DNA from: an uncultured Clostridia bacterium
Lineage (GTDB): Bacteria; Bacillota; Clostridia; Saccharofermentanales; Saccharofermentanaceae
Direction: 5' to 3'
DNA length: 44,668 nucleotides
Assembly: GCA_947303255.1 (NCBI GenBank)
Contig: CAMYXL010000019.1
Span: 1 to 44,668 of the forward strand
The notes under the pieces were generated by a model. That model was not told the origin of the DNA. It saw nothing but the letters and a program-made list of their open reading frames with translations, and did not search any database. A program made the position numbers and the translations under genes. The stretch's first letter is position 1, and every line of letters starts with the position of its first letter. Shown here one piece after another: positions 26,945 to 35,235 of the stretch.

Positions 26945-26970
26945 ATAGGACGTTTTCGAAAAAAAGCAAA

Positions 26971-29013
26971 TCAATCGTCCTTTTTCTGACCTTTGACGAT
27001 CTTGATGTATGTCCTTGATGCAAGGATACCGATGAAGAAATACAAAACGATAGCAAGTATGGTCGAAAATACGGTAAGGTACTGGAACGATCTTTGAACG
27101 TACGGGTTAACGGTCTTGATGACGCCGATTACGTAACGCTCACTGAAAAGAGCGTGGAATGCGGCAAGCGCGATCGGAAGGATAAGAGAAAAGGTCATCT
27201 GAATGTAAACGGTCCTGTTGATGAGTTTGTCATCCATGCCGAGCTTACGCATGACCTCGTAATTCGAGGCATCCTCAATACCCTCGAAGAGGTTCTTGTA
27301 ATACAAAGTAACTGAAACCATTATGATGAACAAAAACAGGATTATCGTACAAAGGAATGTAAGACCCTTGTAAAGACCTATAAACTCCATTGCTTCTCCG
27401 GTAGATGAATGGGTATTGGATATACCGACGATTCCTGATACTTCAAGGTAAGCACGATACTGAGCCTCATATGTACCGTCAACATCAACGATGTAGATCG
27501 TGGTTCTTTTAAATTCCTCTCTGAAGGATTCCTTCTCGGATTCGATCCTCTCTTTATCGGCCCATAAAACAGTATCTCCGCCTTTGATGACAGATACATA
27601 TCTGACATCATTGGAAAGATAATAATCAAGGAGCATATCAATATCACCCGGATAAACAAGAAGATTTACGCTTCCGTATACAGATTCAAGTTTAGGGGAA
27701 GAATCGAGATTCACGAGTTTATGTTCCATTCCGTCCATATCATGAAAACTCTTGATCTTATCTTTGGCGATCAATCCGAATTCATTATTGTCTATGTCAG
27801 GATCGATCTCTGTCAGAGAAGAATACGATGCCTCATCGATGATGTAGACCATATCCAGATCGTCACCTTGCTTTACCGTGGCATTCTCGATAATTCGTCC
27901 TGCCTGTATACGTATCAGCAACGGAAGAGCATCATAAACACCCTGGGTGCTGCTGGAATTATTCGTGTAATCATCAAGATATGTCATAAGGGTTTCTGCG
28001 CCCTCATCATCTGTTACTTCCAACGTAAAGGATTCAGGAACGATCGTCGCGAGATAATCATCTGCTGATGTAATGAATGTAAGAAGCGCAGCCGTAAGTA
28101 TGATAGCCAAAGTGGAAAGGATACAGATGGTTCCGAGTCCTATCGCGCTTCTTCTCATCCTGTAGGCAAGAGTCGAAAGGTTGATGAAGTTCAGTTTACG
28201 ATAAAAGAACCACTTAAACTTCTTGATGGAAGATAGGACTGCTACACTTCCGAATACGAATATAAGATATGTAGCAACTACGATCAGTATCGAAGCAAAT
28301 ACAAACTTCTTGGTGGTATCGCCCATGAATGTTCTGATCCTGAGATCAGGAGGAATGGAAGATTCGAGCTTATATGCAACAACGAGGATCGCTACTCCGA
28401 GGATTGCGAAGAAAAGATAGAGCTTGCCTTTCTTCTCACCTTTAGATCCTGACTTCATATATTCGACTGGTTTTAAGACATAGAGCATGATTATCTGTAT
28501 CACGGAGATGATCGCATATACGGCTGCATATGAAGCAAGGACTATCAATACCGCTATGAAACTGAATGTCAGCCTGTAATTGATCTCGCCGCCCATGTAT
28601 TTTATAAGCGACAATTGTATGAGCTTATAAAATACTACGCCGCCGACTATGCCTATGACGGAACCTGCGATCGACAGGATGATGTTTTCGATAAATATGA
28701 TCTTAAGAAGGTGTTTCTTCTCCATACCGAGGACGTTCAGGACGGCGTACTCTTTGTTCCTGCCGCGGGTCACGAAGAAACTTATGTAGATGTTGAAGAT
28801 CATCGACAGGAGGAAGAATACTATGGATCCGATCTTGGAAAGGATCGCCAGGGCCTGACCGCCGAACATGGCGGAGGTGTCCTGATCCAAAGAAAGCGAG
28901 ATAAGGATATACAGGACCATACCCATGATGGCTGTAGAAAAGATATACGGTATGTAGACGATCCTTTTCTTGGAGATCGCGTTGACGGCTATCTTGAAGT
29001 AGACGTTTCTCAT
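26971..29013 (-). CDS. BceB-type ABC transporter permease
   Basis: Permease of a peptide-antibiotic detoxification and sensing transporter. 680 residues with about ten membrane helices. One helix lies near 20-40, FtsX-like helices cover about 55-300, and a large extracytoplasmic domain of some 210 residues lies near 310-525. Three helices close the chain (TFLCTIILFLFIIMVSVTLYYKN onward). NKEYAVLNVLGMEKKHLLKI is the usual coupling region. The ATG follows the ATPase stop directly (TAAATG). The partner two-component genes lie 1.3 kb upstream, separated by a PHP phosphatase gene. Confidence 0.9.
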   Translation of the reverse strand: MRNVYFKIAVNAISKKRIVYIPYIFSTAIMGMVLYILISLSLDQDTSAMFGGQALAILSKIGSIVFFLLSMIFNIYISFFVTRGRNKEYAVLNVLGMEKKHLLKIIFIENIILSIAGSVIGIVGGVVFYKLIQLSLIKYMGGEINYRLTFSFIAVLIVLASYAAVYAIISVIQIIMLYVLKPVEYMKSGSKGEKKGKLYLFFAILGVAILVVAYKLESSIPPDLRIRTFMGDTTKKFVFASILIVVATYLIFVFGSVAVLSSIKKFKWFFYRKLNFINLSTLAYRMRRSAIGLGTICILSTLAIILTAALLTFITSADDYLATIVPESFTLEVTDDEGAETLMTYLDDYTNNSSSTQGVYDALPLLIRIQAGRIIENATVKQGDDLDMVYIIDEASYSSLTEIDPDIDNNEFGLIAKDKIKSFHDMDGMEHKLVNLDSSPKLESVYGSVNLLVYPGDIDMLLDYYLSNDVRYVSVIKGGDTVLWADKERIESEKESFREEFKRTTIYIVDVDGTYEAQYRAYLEVSGIVGISNTHSSTGEAMEFIGLYKGLTFLCTIILFLFIIMVSVTLYYKNLFEGIEDASNYEVMRKLGMDDKLINRTVYIQMTFSLILPIALAAFHALFSERYVIGVIKTVNPYVQRSFQYLTVFSTILAIVLYFFIGILASRTYIKIVKGQKKDD

Positions 29014-29769
29014 TTATCTTCCACCGAGTAACACCTGAAGTGAATCGGAAATCCTGTTATAAAATTCGTGGTTGCTCAAATCGCCTCTGTAAAGCTGATG
29101 GTATACCTCGCCGTCCTTGATAAAGAGAACGCGTGAAGCATGGCTCGCAGCCTTAACAGAGTGGGTAACAAGAAGAATGGTCTGGCCGGACGCATGAAGT
29201 TCCTCCAGGAGATGTAAAACCTCACCTGTTGATTTGGAATCCAGAGAACCTGTAGGCTCGTCTGCGAGAAGAAGCTTTGGCTTCATTACGACGGCACGGC
29301 AGCATGCTGCACGCTGCTTCTCACCGCCCGAGACCTCGTAAGGATATTTGTCGAGGATCTCTTTGATGCCGAGCTTACCTGCCAAAGGGATAACTATGTC
29401 ATCGATCTCCTTTGACTTGTGGTCATCCAGGACCAGAGGAAGTCTTATATTGTCACCTATCGAAAACGTGTCCAGAAGATTGAATTCCTGAAATACAAAA
29501 CCGAATTCCCTTCTTCTGAATTCAGCGAGCTTATGTTCCTTAATGTCTTTGATGTTCGTTCCGTTAAGGAAGATATCACCCGATGTGGCATCGTCCATTG
29601 CTGCGATGATGTTAAGGAGTGTGGTCTTACCTGAACCTGACTCTCCCATGATCGCTACGAACTCTCCTTCTTCAACGGTCATGTTGACATCGGAAAGAGC
29701 GACGACCTTGTTTCCGGAAAATCTCGTTGAGTATATTTTTCTGACGTTTTTGACTTCAAGCAGTGACAT
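29014..29769 (-). CDS. BceA-type ABC transporter ATPase
   Basis: Energises the BceB-like permease. Walker A is GESGSGKTTLL near residues 38-48, the Q-loop is FVFQEFNLLDTFS, the signature is EVSGGEKQRAACCRAV, Walker B is KLLLADEPTG, and the H-switch is LLVTHSV. The length of 251 residues is typical. GGAGG lies six bases before the ATG. A perfect inverted repeat in the promoter region (29809-29832) suggests control by the BceR-like regulator. Confidence 0.93.
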   Translation of the reverse strand: MSLLEVKNVRKIYSTRFSGNKVVALSDVNMTVEEGEFVAIMGESGSGKTTLLNIIAAMDDATSGDIFLNGTNIKDIKEHKLAEFRRREFGFVFQEFNLLDTFSIGDNIRLPLVLDDHKSKEIDDIVIPLAGKLGIKEILDKYPYEVSGGEKQRAACCRAVVMKPKLLLADEPTGSLDSKSTGEVLHLLEELHASGQTILLVTHSVKAASHASRVLFIKDGEVYHQLYRGDLSNHEFYNRISDSLQVLLGGR

Positions 29770-29808
29770 ATGATACCTCCAATATCATATTACTTGAAAA
29801 GTGCCTGT

Positions 29809-29832
29809 TTTGTAATAGATTTTCATTACAAA
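29809..29832. promoter_or_regulatory. Candidate BceR-type operator before bceAB
   Basis: TTTGTAAT and ATTACAAA form perfect eight-base arms with an eight-base spacer, about 45 bases before the ATPase start. A related near-palindrome, ACAAATTTGT at 29848-29857 inside TAACAAATTTGTAA, lies 16 bases further upstream. The promoter after it has a -10-like TATGAT but no -35, as expected when an activator is needed. Confidence 0.55.
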
Positions 29833-29915
29833 GAAGGGATTAAAATAACAAATTTGTAAGTATGAGCGCCGCAGGAATAATGTCTTTATACGGATATTAT
29901 AGCCACAAATAAAAA

Positions 29916-29942
29916 AGCATCTGTAACAATGTTACAAATGCT
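29916..29942 (-). terminator. Terminator after the PHP phosphatase gene
   Basis: On the minus strand a 12-base-pair stem with one G-T pair (AGCATTTGTAAC / GTTACAGATGCT) closes a three-base loop and is followed by TTTTTTATTTG. It separates the regulator unit from bceAB. Confidence 0.9.
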
Positions 29943-29955
29943 GTAGTTTCAGTGT

Positions 29956-30735
29956 TTAGTGAGATCTTGCAGATTGTGAGATCCTCTTAAGATCTACTAC
30001 ATTATCGCCTACATCGATATGATGCTTTTTAAGAAAATCGGAAAATCCCGGAAGATTTTCTGGCTGGACAACCAGTCCCGGATAATGAGCATCACATCCG
30101 ATAACGAATCTGGAATCCATCTTGCTTGCCAGATCAAAGAACTGATCGTTAGGATATATTCTCTTATCGATAAAGCCGTACATATTGACCTCAAGCGGAA
30201 GATCAAGATCGTTGGCAGCAGTAATAAGTCTTTCCATGTGCTTAAGATAAGTCTTGGAATCACCATGGAAATTTATAAGATCAGGATGAGCCAGGTAACT
30301 GAATAAACCTGTCTTCATTCCCTCGATAGTGAAATCTACGTAATCTTTCAGAACCTTCTCGTCTGTCGTTGGAGCACCCTCATAAACACCATGTACTTCA
30401 TCAGGTACGAAGTGCTGACCCTGGATAAGATAATCAACAGGATACTTCGTTATCTCGTTCATCATCTTGTCGAAATACTTGAGAGTATACTCAACCTCAT
30501 AACCGATAAGGATATCGATAGTATCTTCGTACTCTTCCCTCAAAGCGAGCAAAGTCTGAACATAGTCCTCGATCTCGGACTGATCCATCCTGATGTTGGA
30601 TTTATAAGGCATCGGAACATGATCGGAAAAACCAAGCACACTAAAACCCTCTCGGATCGCCTGCTCGACATAATCGCGCTCGGTTCCGACAGCGTGGTGA
30701 CATCTGGTTGTATGTGTATGATAATTTGCCCTCAT
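29956..30735 (-). CDS. PHP-domain phosphatase, histidinol-phosphatase type
   Basis: 259 residues of the polymerase-and-histidinol-phosphatase fold. Metal-binding motifs appear in order: NYHTHTTRC at the N-terminus, GFSDHVPMPY near 35-45, GYEVEYTLKYF near 77-87, YLIQGQHFVPDEVH near 100-112, LAHPDLINFHGD near 148-160 and GCDAHYPG near 214-221. The likely reaction is release of phosphate from L-histidinol phosphate. No other his gene is near, so another phosphoester is possible. It has its own extended -10 (TGC-TATAAT) and ends at a strong terminator. Confidence 0.85.
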   Translation of the reverse strand: MRANYHTHTTRCHHAVGTERDYVEQAIREGFSVLGFSDHVPMPYKSNIRMDQSEIEDYVQTLLALREEYEDTIDILIGYEVEYTLKYFDKMMNEITKYPVDYLIQGQHFVPDEVHGVYEGAPTTDEKVLKDYVDFTIEGMKTGLFSYLAHPDLINFHGDSKTYLKHMERLITAANDLDLPLEVNMYGFIDKRIYPNDQFFDLASKMDSRFVIGCDAHYPGLVVQPENLPGFSDFLKKHHIDVGDNVVDLKRISQSARSH

Positions 30736-30768
30736 TTTTGTACTCTCACACTTTCATTCCAAGCATGA

Positions 30769-30774
30769 ATTATA
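30769..30774 (-). promoter_or_regulatory. -10 element of the PHP phosphatase gene
   Basis: TATAAT on the minus strand has an extended TG motif one base upstream, about 35 bases before the start codon. Confidence 0.5.
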
Positions 30775-30848
30775 GCACCAATAAAAAATGAGCCTGTCAC
30801 ATTCGTATCGTTTTTTGCAAATTCTTTGGATTTATTGAGAATTTTAAA

Positions 30849-31328
30849 TCAGTGCGTAATATCTCCGACTTCAGCCCCCAGATAATTAATGAGATCTTCC
30901 GCCTTCATCCTGATCTGAAGGCCCCTCTGGCCGCCGCTTACGGAAACGTCATCCACAAGAAGTATCATCTCGTCAAAGAACGTCTTATATTTCTTCTTCA
31001 TTCCGACCGGAGAGCAGCCGCCTCTGATATAGCCCGTAAGGTTCAATATCTCCTTAACAGGGATCATATCGATCTTCTTCTCACCTGCAAGTTTGGCAGC
31101 TTTCTTAAGATCCAGCTCATCGTCAACAGACAGGCAGAAAACGTAGATATTCTTGCTGTCCGCGCGTGTCACCAAAGTCTTAAAGACTTCCTCATATGGA
31201 AGGTTCAAATAGTCCGCCACATGGTGGCCGTCCAGGTCATTCTCGTCATATTCATATTCGAGAGCCGTATACTCGATCCCTGCCGCAGTAAGTTCTCTCA
31301 TCGCATTAGTTTTTTTAATCTCTGACAT
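30849..31328 (-). CDS. YbaK/EbsC-type aminoacyl-tRNA deacylase
   Basis: Hydrolyses mischarged aminoacyl-tRNA, most often Cys-tRNA(Pro), in trans. The fold marks are visible: YEYDENDLDGHHVADYLNLP near 17-36, VFKTLVTRADSKNIYVFCLS near 40-60, LDLKKAAKLAGEKKIDM near 64-80, and the GYIRGGCSPVGMKKKYKTFFDE active-site loop near 95-117. 159 residues. The ATG chosen has GGAGG six bases before it and lies inside the end of the kinase gene (14-base overlap), so it is coupled to the BceRS-like pair. That coupling is unusual. Confidence 0.9.
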   Translation of the reverse strand: MSEIKKTNAMRELTAAGIEYTALEYEYDENDLDGHHVADYLNLPYEEVFKTLVTRADSKNIYVFCLSVDDELDLKKAAKLAGEKKIDMIPVKEILNLTGYIRGGCSPVGMKKKYKTFFDEMILLVDDVSVSGGQRGLQIRMKAEDLINYLGAEVGDITH

Positions 31329-32301
31329 CCAGATCCTCCTTCTCGAAAAAGATCGTCGCATTCGTTCCTTTTCCGAGTTCTGATTCTATCTTCACATTAA
31401 AATTGATAAGGTCGCAGGCACGCTTTACCAGGTAAAGTCCGATACCTGTCGACTTCTTGTGAGTCCTTCCGTTATATCCCGTATATCCCTTCTCGAAAAT
31501 ACGCGGCAGATCTTCCGCACTTATTCCGATACCCTGGTCTTTTATGCTTACATGATCCTCCGTAAGCTCGATCGTAATACTTCCCTTCTTGGAATACTTA
31601 AGAGCATTAGAAAGAAGCTGACCCAGGATAAACGATATCCACTTCTCGTCCGTTACGATGCTTATCGGCTTTGATTCGTAAACGATGTTGATGCCTCTTC
31701 CGATAAACTGTGAAGAAAACTTACGAAGAAGCTGCTTAACAACATAATCCATATCGACCTTATCGAAAACAAGATCGTTGACTTCAGAATCAAGTCTTAA
31801 GAAATTAAGTACCATGTCAACATAATCGTTGATATCAGTCACGGCATTTTTGATATCCACGCGGTTATCATCATCCGGCATATTCTCCGCTACAAGGCTT
31901 ATGGCTGAGATAGGAGTCTTGATCTGATGAGCCCAGATGGTAAAGTAATCAACTGTCTCTTCGTAGCGGTTGGCATCCTTTTCAACAACGACTCTCTTAT
32001 AATCATATTCGCGGTTAAGAAGTCTTACGTATTCACTTTCTATCCAATCAGAAGGCGTGAAATCCGTATAAGGAATATTCTCATCCTCAAGAGATCTTAA
32101 AAGCTTAGCCTTACGCGAGAAACGGAGATAATCAAGAAATCCCGCCACAAGAAGGATGAAAGCCCACATGGATAGTGCGAAAAGTATGATTATGAGATTG
32201 ACGTTAAAAAGCCAAAATACGAGCGTCAGGAATGCGAAGATACTCACATTCATGAGGATTATCCATCGTTTGGATTTTATGTAACGCCAAAGGTCACTCA
32301 A
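31315..32301 (-). CDS. BceS-type sensor histidine kinase
   Basis: Intramembrane-sensing kinase of 328 residues. Two membrane helices near 13-33 and 36-57 have almost no loop between them, as in BceS, which takes its signal from the transporter. The phosphoacceptor is His125 in WAHQIKTPISAIS. The ATP-binding domain has LSNALKYSKKG (N box), IKDQGIGIS (G1) and STGIGLYLVKRACD (G2). It starts with TTG inside the regulator's last codons, with an AGGG binding site eight bases before. Confidence 0.93.
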   Translation of the reverse strand: MSDLWRYIKSKRWIILMNVSIFAFLTLVFWLFNVNLIIILFALSMWAFILLVAGFLDYLRFSRKAKLLRSLEDENIPYTDFTPSDWIESEYVRLLNREYDYKRVVVEKDANRYEETVDYFTIWAHQIKTPISAISLVAENMPDDDNRVDIKNAVTDINDYVDMVLNFLRLDSEVNDLVFDKVDMDYVVKQLLRKFSSQFIGRGINIVYESKPISIVTDEKWISFILGQLLSNALKYSKKGSITIELTEDHVSIKDQGIGISAEDLPRIFEKGYTGYNGRTHKKSTGIGLYLVKRACDLINFNVKIESELGKGTNATIFFEKEDLDVRD

Positions 32302-32965
32302 TTATGTAGCCCTGGCCTTTCTTTGTCGTGATGAAGTCATTAAGGCCAACTGCTTCAAGCTTCTTACGAAGTCTGTTAACGTTAACGTTAAGAGTATTCT
32401 CATCGACAAAGCATTCGTCATCCCAGAGCTTTTCCATGAGCTTTTTTCTGGATACGATAGTTGATTTATCTGCAAGAAGAACAGCAAGGATCTTGTTCTC
32501 GTTTTTTGTAAGTTCAACTCTCTCACTGTTGTAGTTGAGAACTGACTCAGCAGGAACAAAGATAGCTCCCTTGTGTTCGATAAGGTTCGAATTAGGACCG
32601 AAATCATAAGCTCGTCTTAAAACGGCATTGATCTTGGCAGTCAATACTTCAAGGCTGAACGGCTTCGCGATAAAATCGTCTCCGCCCATATTCATAGCCA
32701 TTACCTGGTTCATGTTATCTGAAGCTGAAGATACGAAAATAACCGGTACCCTTGATACTTCACGTATCTTGGTACATCTGAAAAAACCGTTGTAAAAAGG
32801 AAGGTTAACATCCAACAAAACTAGATCCGGCTTAAACTTGGTAAAGTCTCCCATTACATTCTCGAGATCTGAATCGATAGCAACTTCGAAGCCCCACTTC
32901 TCGATATGGAGCTTCATCTGCTTGGCGATGACTTCATCATCCTCAACTATAAAAATCCTATACAT
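32294..32965 (-). CDS. BceR-type response regulator (OmpR family)
   Basis: 223 residues. The receiver domain has the acidic pair in FIVEDDEV, phosphoacceptor Asp52 in LVLLDVNLPFYNG, Ser/Thr switch IFVSSASD and Lys in DDFIAKPFS. The winged-helix output domain runs from about 130, with VSRKKLMEKLWDDECFVDENTLNVNVNRLRKKL as the recognition region (cited in part). It overlaps the kinase by eight bases. It probably activates bceAB through the inverted repeat at 29809-29832. The promoter region contains TTTGTAAAT near 32980, a possible half site for autoregulation. Confidence 0.93.
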   Translation of the reverse strand: MYRIFIVEDDEVIAKQMKLHIEKWGFEVAIDSDLENVMGDFTKFKPDLVLLDVNLPFYNGFFRCTKIREVSRVPVIFVSSASDNMNQVMAMNMGGDDFIAKPFSLEVLTAKINAVLRRAYDFGPNSNLIEHKGAIFVPAESVLNYNSERVELTKNENKILAVLLADKSTIVSRKKLMEKLWDDECFVDENTLNVNVNRLRKKLEAVGLNDFITTKKGQGYIIE

Positions 32966-33058
32966 ACGTCCCTGTTCCTTTTGTAAATATAATATAATTA
33001 AACCACACCTTATGCTAAAATGCTTGTAAATTTAAAATGACAATATAAGGAGCAGACT

Positions 33059-33928
33059 ATGCCATCAGGAAATTATCCGGAACATGACATTAATCAGGTC
33101 TTCGATTATATGAGCGGAGTTCTCCTTCACGGAGATACAGCAGAGAACGCATTGGACGAGATGACCTTCGTCAACCGTCTTTTCGCGGCACTTCCTGCTG
33201 AAGCAGTAGAATACGGAATGCAGTTTCTGCACGGCAACAGGGATCTTCCGTCATCCTGTGACGAGATCATGCCTTTGTACATAAGATTCGTTAACCTCGT
33301 TGAATACTGCGAGACCATTGAAAGATTAAGAGATATCCCGTCTAATCCAACGACAGAGCAGATAATGGAGAGAGTCAAGATGAACTCTTCCCTGGATGAA
33401 CTGGAAAAGCCTTTCTGTAAGCCTTTGCTGGGCTTCGCATATAACAAGGAAATACCTAATGATTCCATCGATCCGAATAACATCAAGGCAGATGAGGAAG
33501 TTTCTGATGAAGAGACTAAGAAAGGAAAAGGTCTTCACCTCATGAATTCCTGCGCTCCTGTCCTGATATGTAAAGACGTTATCCAAACTGCATGTTTTTA
33601 TGAGAATTATCTCGGCTTTGAATCACTTCATCTTGACGATGAATCCATGCCTCATATCCGAATTGCCAGAGACAATGTCGAGTTTATCTTAGTCGAGAAA
33701 AAGACTCCGAATGATCTCATTACGATGCGTGATTATTTTGGCATTCCGTATGATCTTTATATCTACGTAAGTGAACCGATGCTCCTTCAAAATGAGCTCA
33801 TAACAGCAGGTGTCACGATAATCAAGGGATTATCTGACGCGGGCGATAAAGCAGATATCAATCGTGAGTTTGTTTTCGAGGATCTGGACGGAAGACACGT
33901 CTGCGTATCACAAAGAGAAGTGTTCTGA
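33059..33928 (+). CDS. Unknown N-terminal domain fused to a VOC (glyoxalase-like) domain
   Basis: 289 residues. The last 125 (from about APVLICKDVIQTACFYENYL) are a vicinal-oxygen-chelate domain of one glyoxalase/bleomycin-resistance repeat type, ending FEDLDGRHVCVSQ. The N-terminal 150 residues are helical and acidic and match no family I know. They include GDTAENALDEMTFVNRLFAAL and LYIRFVNLVEYCETIERLRD. An acidic linker (KADEEVSDEETKKGKG) joins the two. GGAGC precedes the ATG, with an extended -10 (TGC-TAAAAT) near 33014-33022. It is divergent from the bceR-like gene, so a resistance role is conceivable. Confidence 0.75.
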   Translation: MPSGNYPEHDINQVFDYMSGVLLHGDTAENALDEMTFVNRLFAALPAEAVEYGMQFLHGNRDLPSSCDEIMPLYIRFVNLVEYCETIERLRDIPSNPTTEQIMERVKMNSSLDELEKPFCKPLLGFAYNKEIPNDSIDPNNIKADEEVSDEETKKGKGLHLMNSCAPVLICKDVIQTACFYENYLGFESLHLDDESMPHIRIARDNVEFILVEKKTPNDLITMRDYFGIPYDLYIYVSEPMLLQNELITAGVTIIKGLSDAGDKADINREFVFEDLDGRHVCVSQREVF

Positions 33929-33930
33929 TA

Positions 33931-34137
33931 TCACTCGTCCTTTTTCTTGACGGCGACGGTAGATTTCTCGAGAGATGGTCTCGGAAGAACGATATCGTGA
34001 CCGCAGCCTGAGCAACGAAGTTTCACTTCGGCACCGACTCGCATGACAAGCCAATCCTTGCTGCCGCAAGGGTGGGCTTTTTTCATTGTGACCATGTCAC
34101 CTTCTTCGTACTTGTACAAAAAGAACTTATTAGCCAT
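33931..34137 (-). CDS. DUF951 family protein
   Basis: A 68-residue zinc-ribbon-like protein of unknown function. Family core GDMVTMKKAHPCGSKDWLV, RVGAEVKLRCSGCGHDIVLPR is clear, with cysteines at 24, 42 and 45. The usual start of the family is a few residues before GD. Here the N-terminus MANKFFLYKYEEGDM is read from the ATG with GAGGT before it. The first 51 bases, including the binding site, are repeated almost exactly at 35080-35130, where they begin a fusion with the second esterase. It sits 19 bases after esterase copy B. Confidence 0.88.
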   Translation of the reverse strand: MANKFFLYKYEEGDMVTMKKAHPCGSKDWLVMRVGAEVKLRCSGCGHDIVLPRPSLEKSTVAVKKKDE

Positions 34138-34148
34138 AAGTACCTCAT
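34098..34148. repeat. Direct repeat, original copy (DUF951 5' end)
   Basis: 51 bases covering the DUF951 binding site and first codons. It matches 35080-35130 at all but one position. Confidence 0.9.
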
Positions 34149-34156
34149 TAAAGCGA

Positions 34157-35071
34157 TTATTTATTGAATGCGATCTTGGCGAAGTTATAGATACCGAGGT
34201 ACCAGATCGGCCAGTCGTGGCCGCCCGGCTCCTCCTGCCATGTGAAGTTCTCGTTAGAGATCTTATCGCAAATGTCCGGCAGCTCCTTAGCTGCGTTACT
34301 GGCACTGTAATATGCGCTATAATCTTCTGTTCCGCAGATATTGTAGAAATAGTCTACTGTGTATTCGGAATTATTGATCGTCTCAGCAGTTACGGAAGCT
34401 ACATTTGATGTAGGAGCAGCCGAGAAAGCACCGAACCATGAGAACAGATCAAAACACTCACCGATACCGATGTTGATGGTCTGCATACCGCCCATGGAAA
34501 AACCTGCCATTGCTCTGTGCTCACGTGTGGCCGAAAGGTCATAACCGTCAGATGAGAAATCGGCATATGTAGCATAATTCTCATCGATATAAGGGATAAG
34601 ATCATTTCGGAGCTCATAACCGAATTTATTGTAAGAATCCGCTTCCCCATAGTTCTTGCAGCCGAGTGCTCTACCATTAGGTGTTACAACGATCACAGGA
34701 TCAATGTCGCCGTTACCGATAAGGTTATCGAAGATGAACTTAAGCTTGGAATCATCGAGATCAAGTCCCCACTCGTAATCTTTACCGCCGGTGCCGTGCA
34801 TCAGATAGATTACGTTGTACTGACCTTCGGGATCATAGCCTGCAGGAAGATATACGAATGCACTCTTCTCACAGCCTTCACCGTCTCCGATATAGTCTTT
34901 TGCAGTATAAGTGATCTCCTCTACTGTTCCTGTCTCTCCGCCCTTGTAAGACATTGTGTAGTCTGTAGGGATCTCGGATTCAAGTTTAACAGACGGCGCA
35001 TGAGATCCGCAGCTGCAAAGAAGACCTGTTAGGACCAAAGCAGAAGTCAATGTTAATATCTGTTTTTTCAT
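34157..35071 (-). CDS. CE1-type esterase lipoprotein, copy B
   Basis: Secreted esterase of the Esterase D/feruloyl-acetylxylan esterase type. The signal peptide MKKQILTLTSALVLTGLLCS ends in a lipobox with Cys21. The nucleophile is Ser192 in MAGFSMGGMQT, and the His is in GGHDWPIWYLG near 285. 304 residues. It is a close paralogue of copy A without A's Thr/Glu-rich linker. The start used is the ATG with AAGGTGG nine bases before. An in-frame upstream ATG at 35117-35119 would add MANKFFLYKYKEGGIN, the DUF951 start, and would bury the signal peptide by 16 residues. Both starts have a binding site. Confidence 0.88.
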   Translation of the reverse strand: MKKQILTLTSALVLTGLLCSCGSHAPSVKLESEIPTDYTMSYKGGETGTVEEITYTAKDYIGDGEGCEKSAFVYLPAGYDPEGQYNVIYLMHGTGGKDYEWGLDLDDSKLKFIFDNLIGNGDIDPVIVVTPNGRALGCKNYGEADSYNKFGYELRNDLIPYIDENYATYADFSSDGYDLSATREHRAMAGFSMGGMQTINIGIGECFDLFSWFGAFSAAPTSNVASVTAETINNSEYTVDYFYNICGTEDYSAYYSASNAAKELPDICDKISNENFTWQEEPGGHDWPIWYLGIYNFAKIAFNK

Positions 35072-35079
35072 ATTTATGC

Positions 35080-35130
35080 CACCTTCTTTGTACTTGTACA
35101 AAAAGAACTTATTAGCCATAAGTACCTCAT
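35080..35130. repeat. Direct repeat, second copy (fusion junction before esterase B)
   Basis: Carries the DUF951 binding site and first ten codons. It is joined in frame to the ribosome-binding region of the esterase. It marks the junction of a tandem duplication. Confidence 0.9.
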
Positions 35131-35150
35131 CGGGGAACTGTATGGTATAT

Positions 35151-35179
35151 ATTTTATCACTGCATATCTTTTTCGAAAA
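35151..35179 (-). promoter_or_regulatory. Candidate promoter of the esterase B-DUF951 unit
   Basis: TTTTCG and TAAAAT are separated by 17 bases on the minus strand, just after the terminator of esterase A. The -35 is weak, and the -10 carries an extended TG motif. Confidence 0.35.
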
Positions 35180-35186
35180 TTAAAAA

Positions 35187-35216
35187 GGGCCGTAAGGATC
35201 AACTCACTTACGACCC
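35187..35216 (-). terminator. Terminator of esterase A
   Basis: On the minus strand a ten-base-pair stem with one G-T pair (GGGTCGTAAG / CTTACGGCCC) has a ten-base loop and is followed by TTTTTAATTTTCG. The equivalent sequence after esterase B is missing. Confidence 0.85.
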
Positions 35217-35235
35217 GGGGTGCCTGATCAAGCAA

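Noticed and set aside
26908..26970. Fluoride riboswitch before the CLC gene
   Set aside because: The gap is short and AT-rich, with neither the conserved core nor a long stem of the crcB motif.
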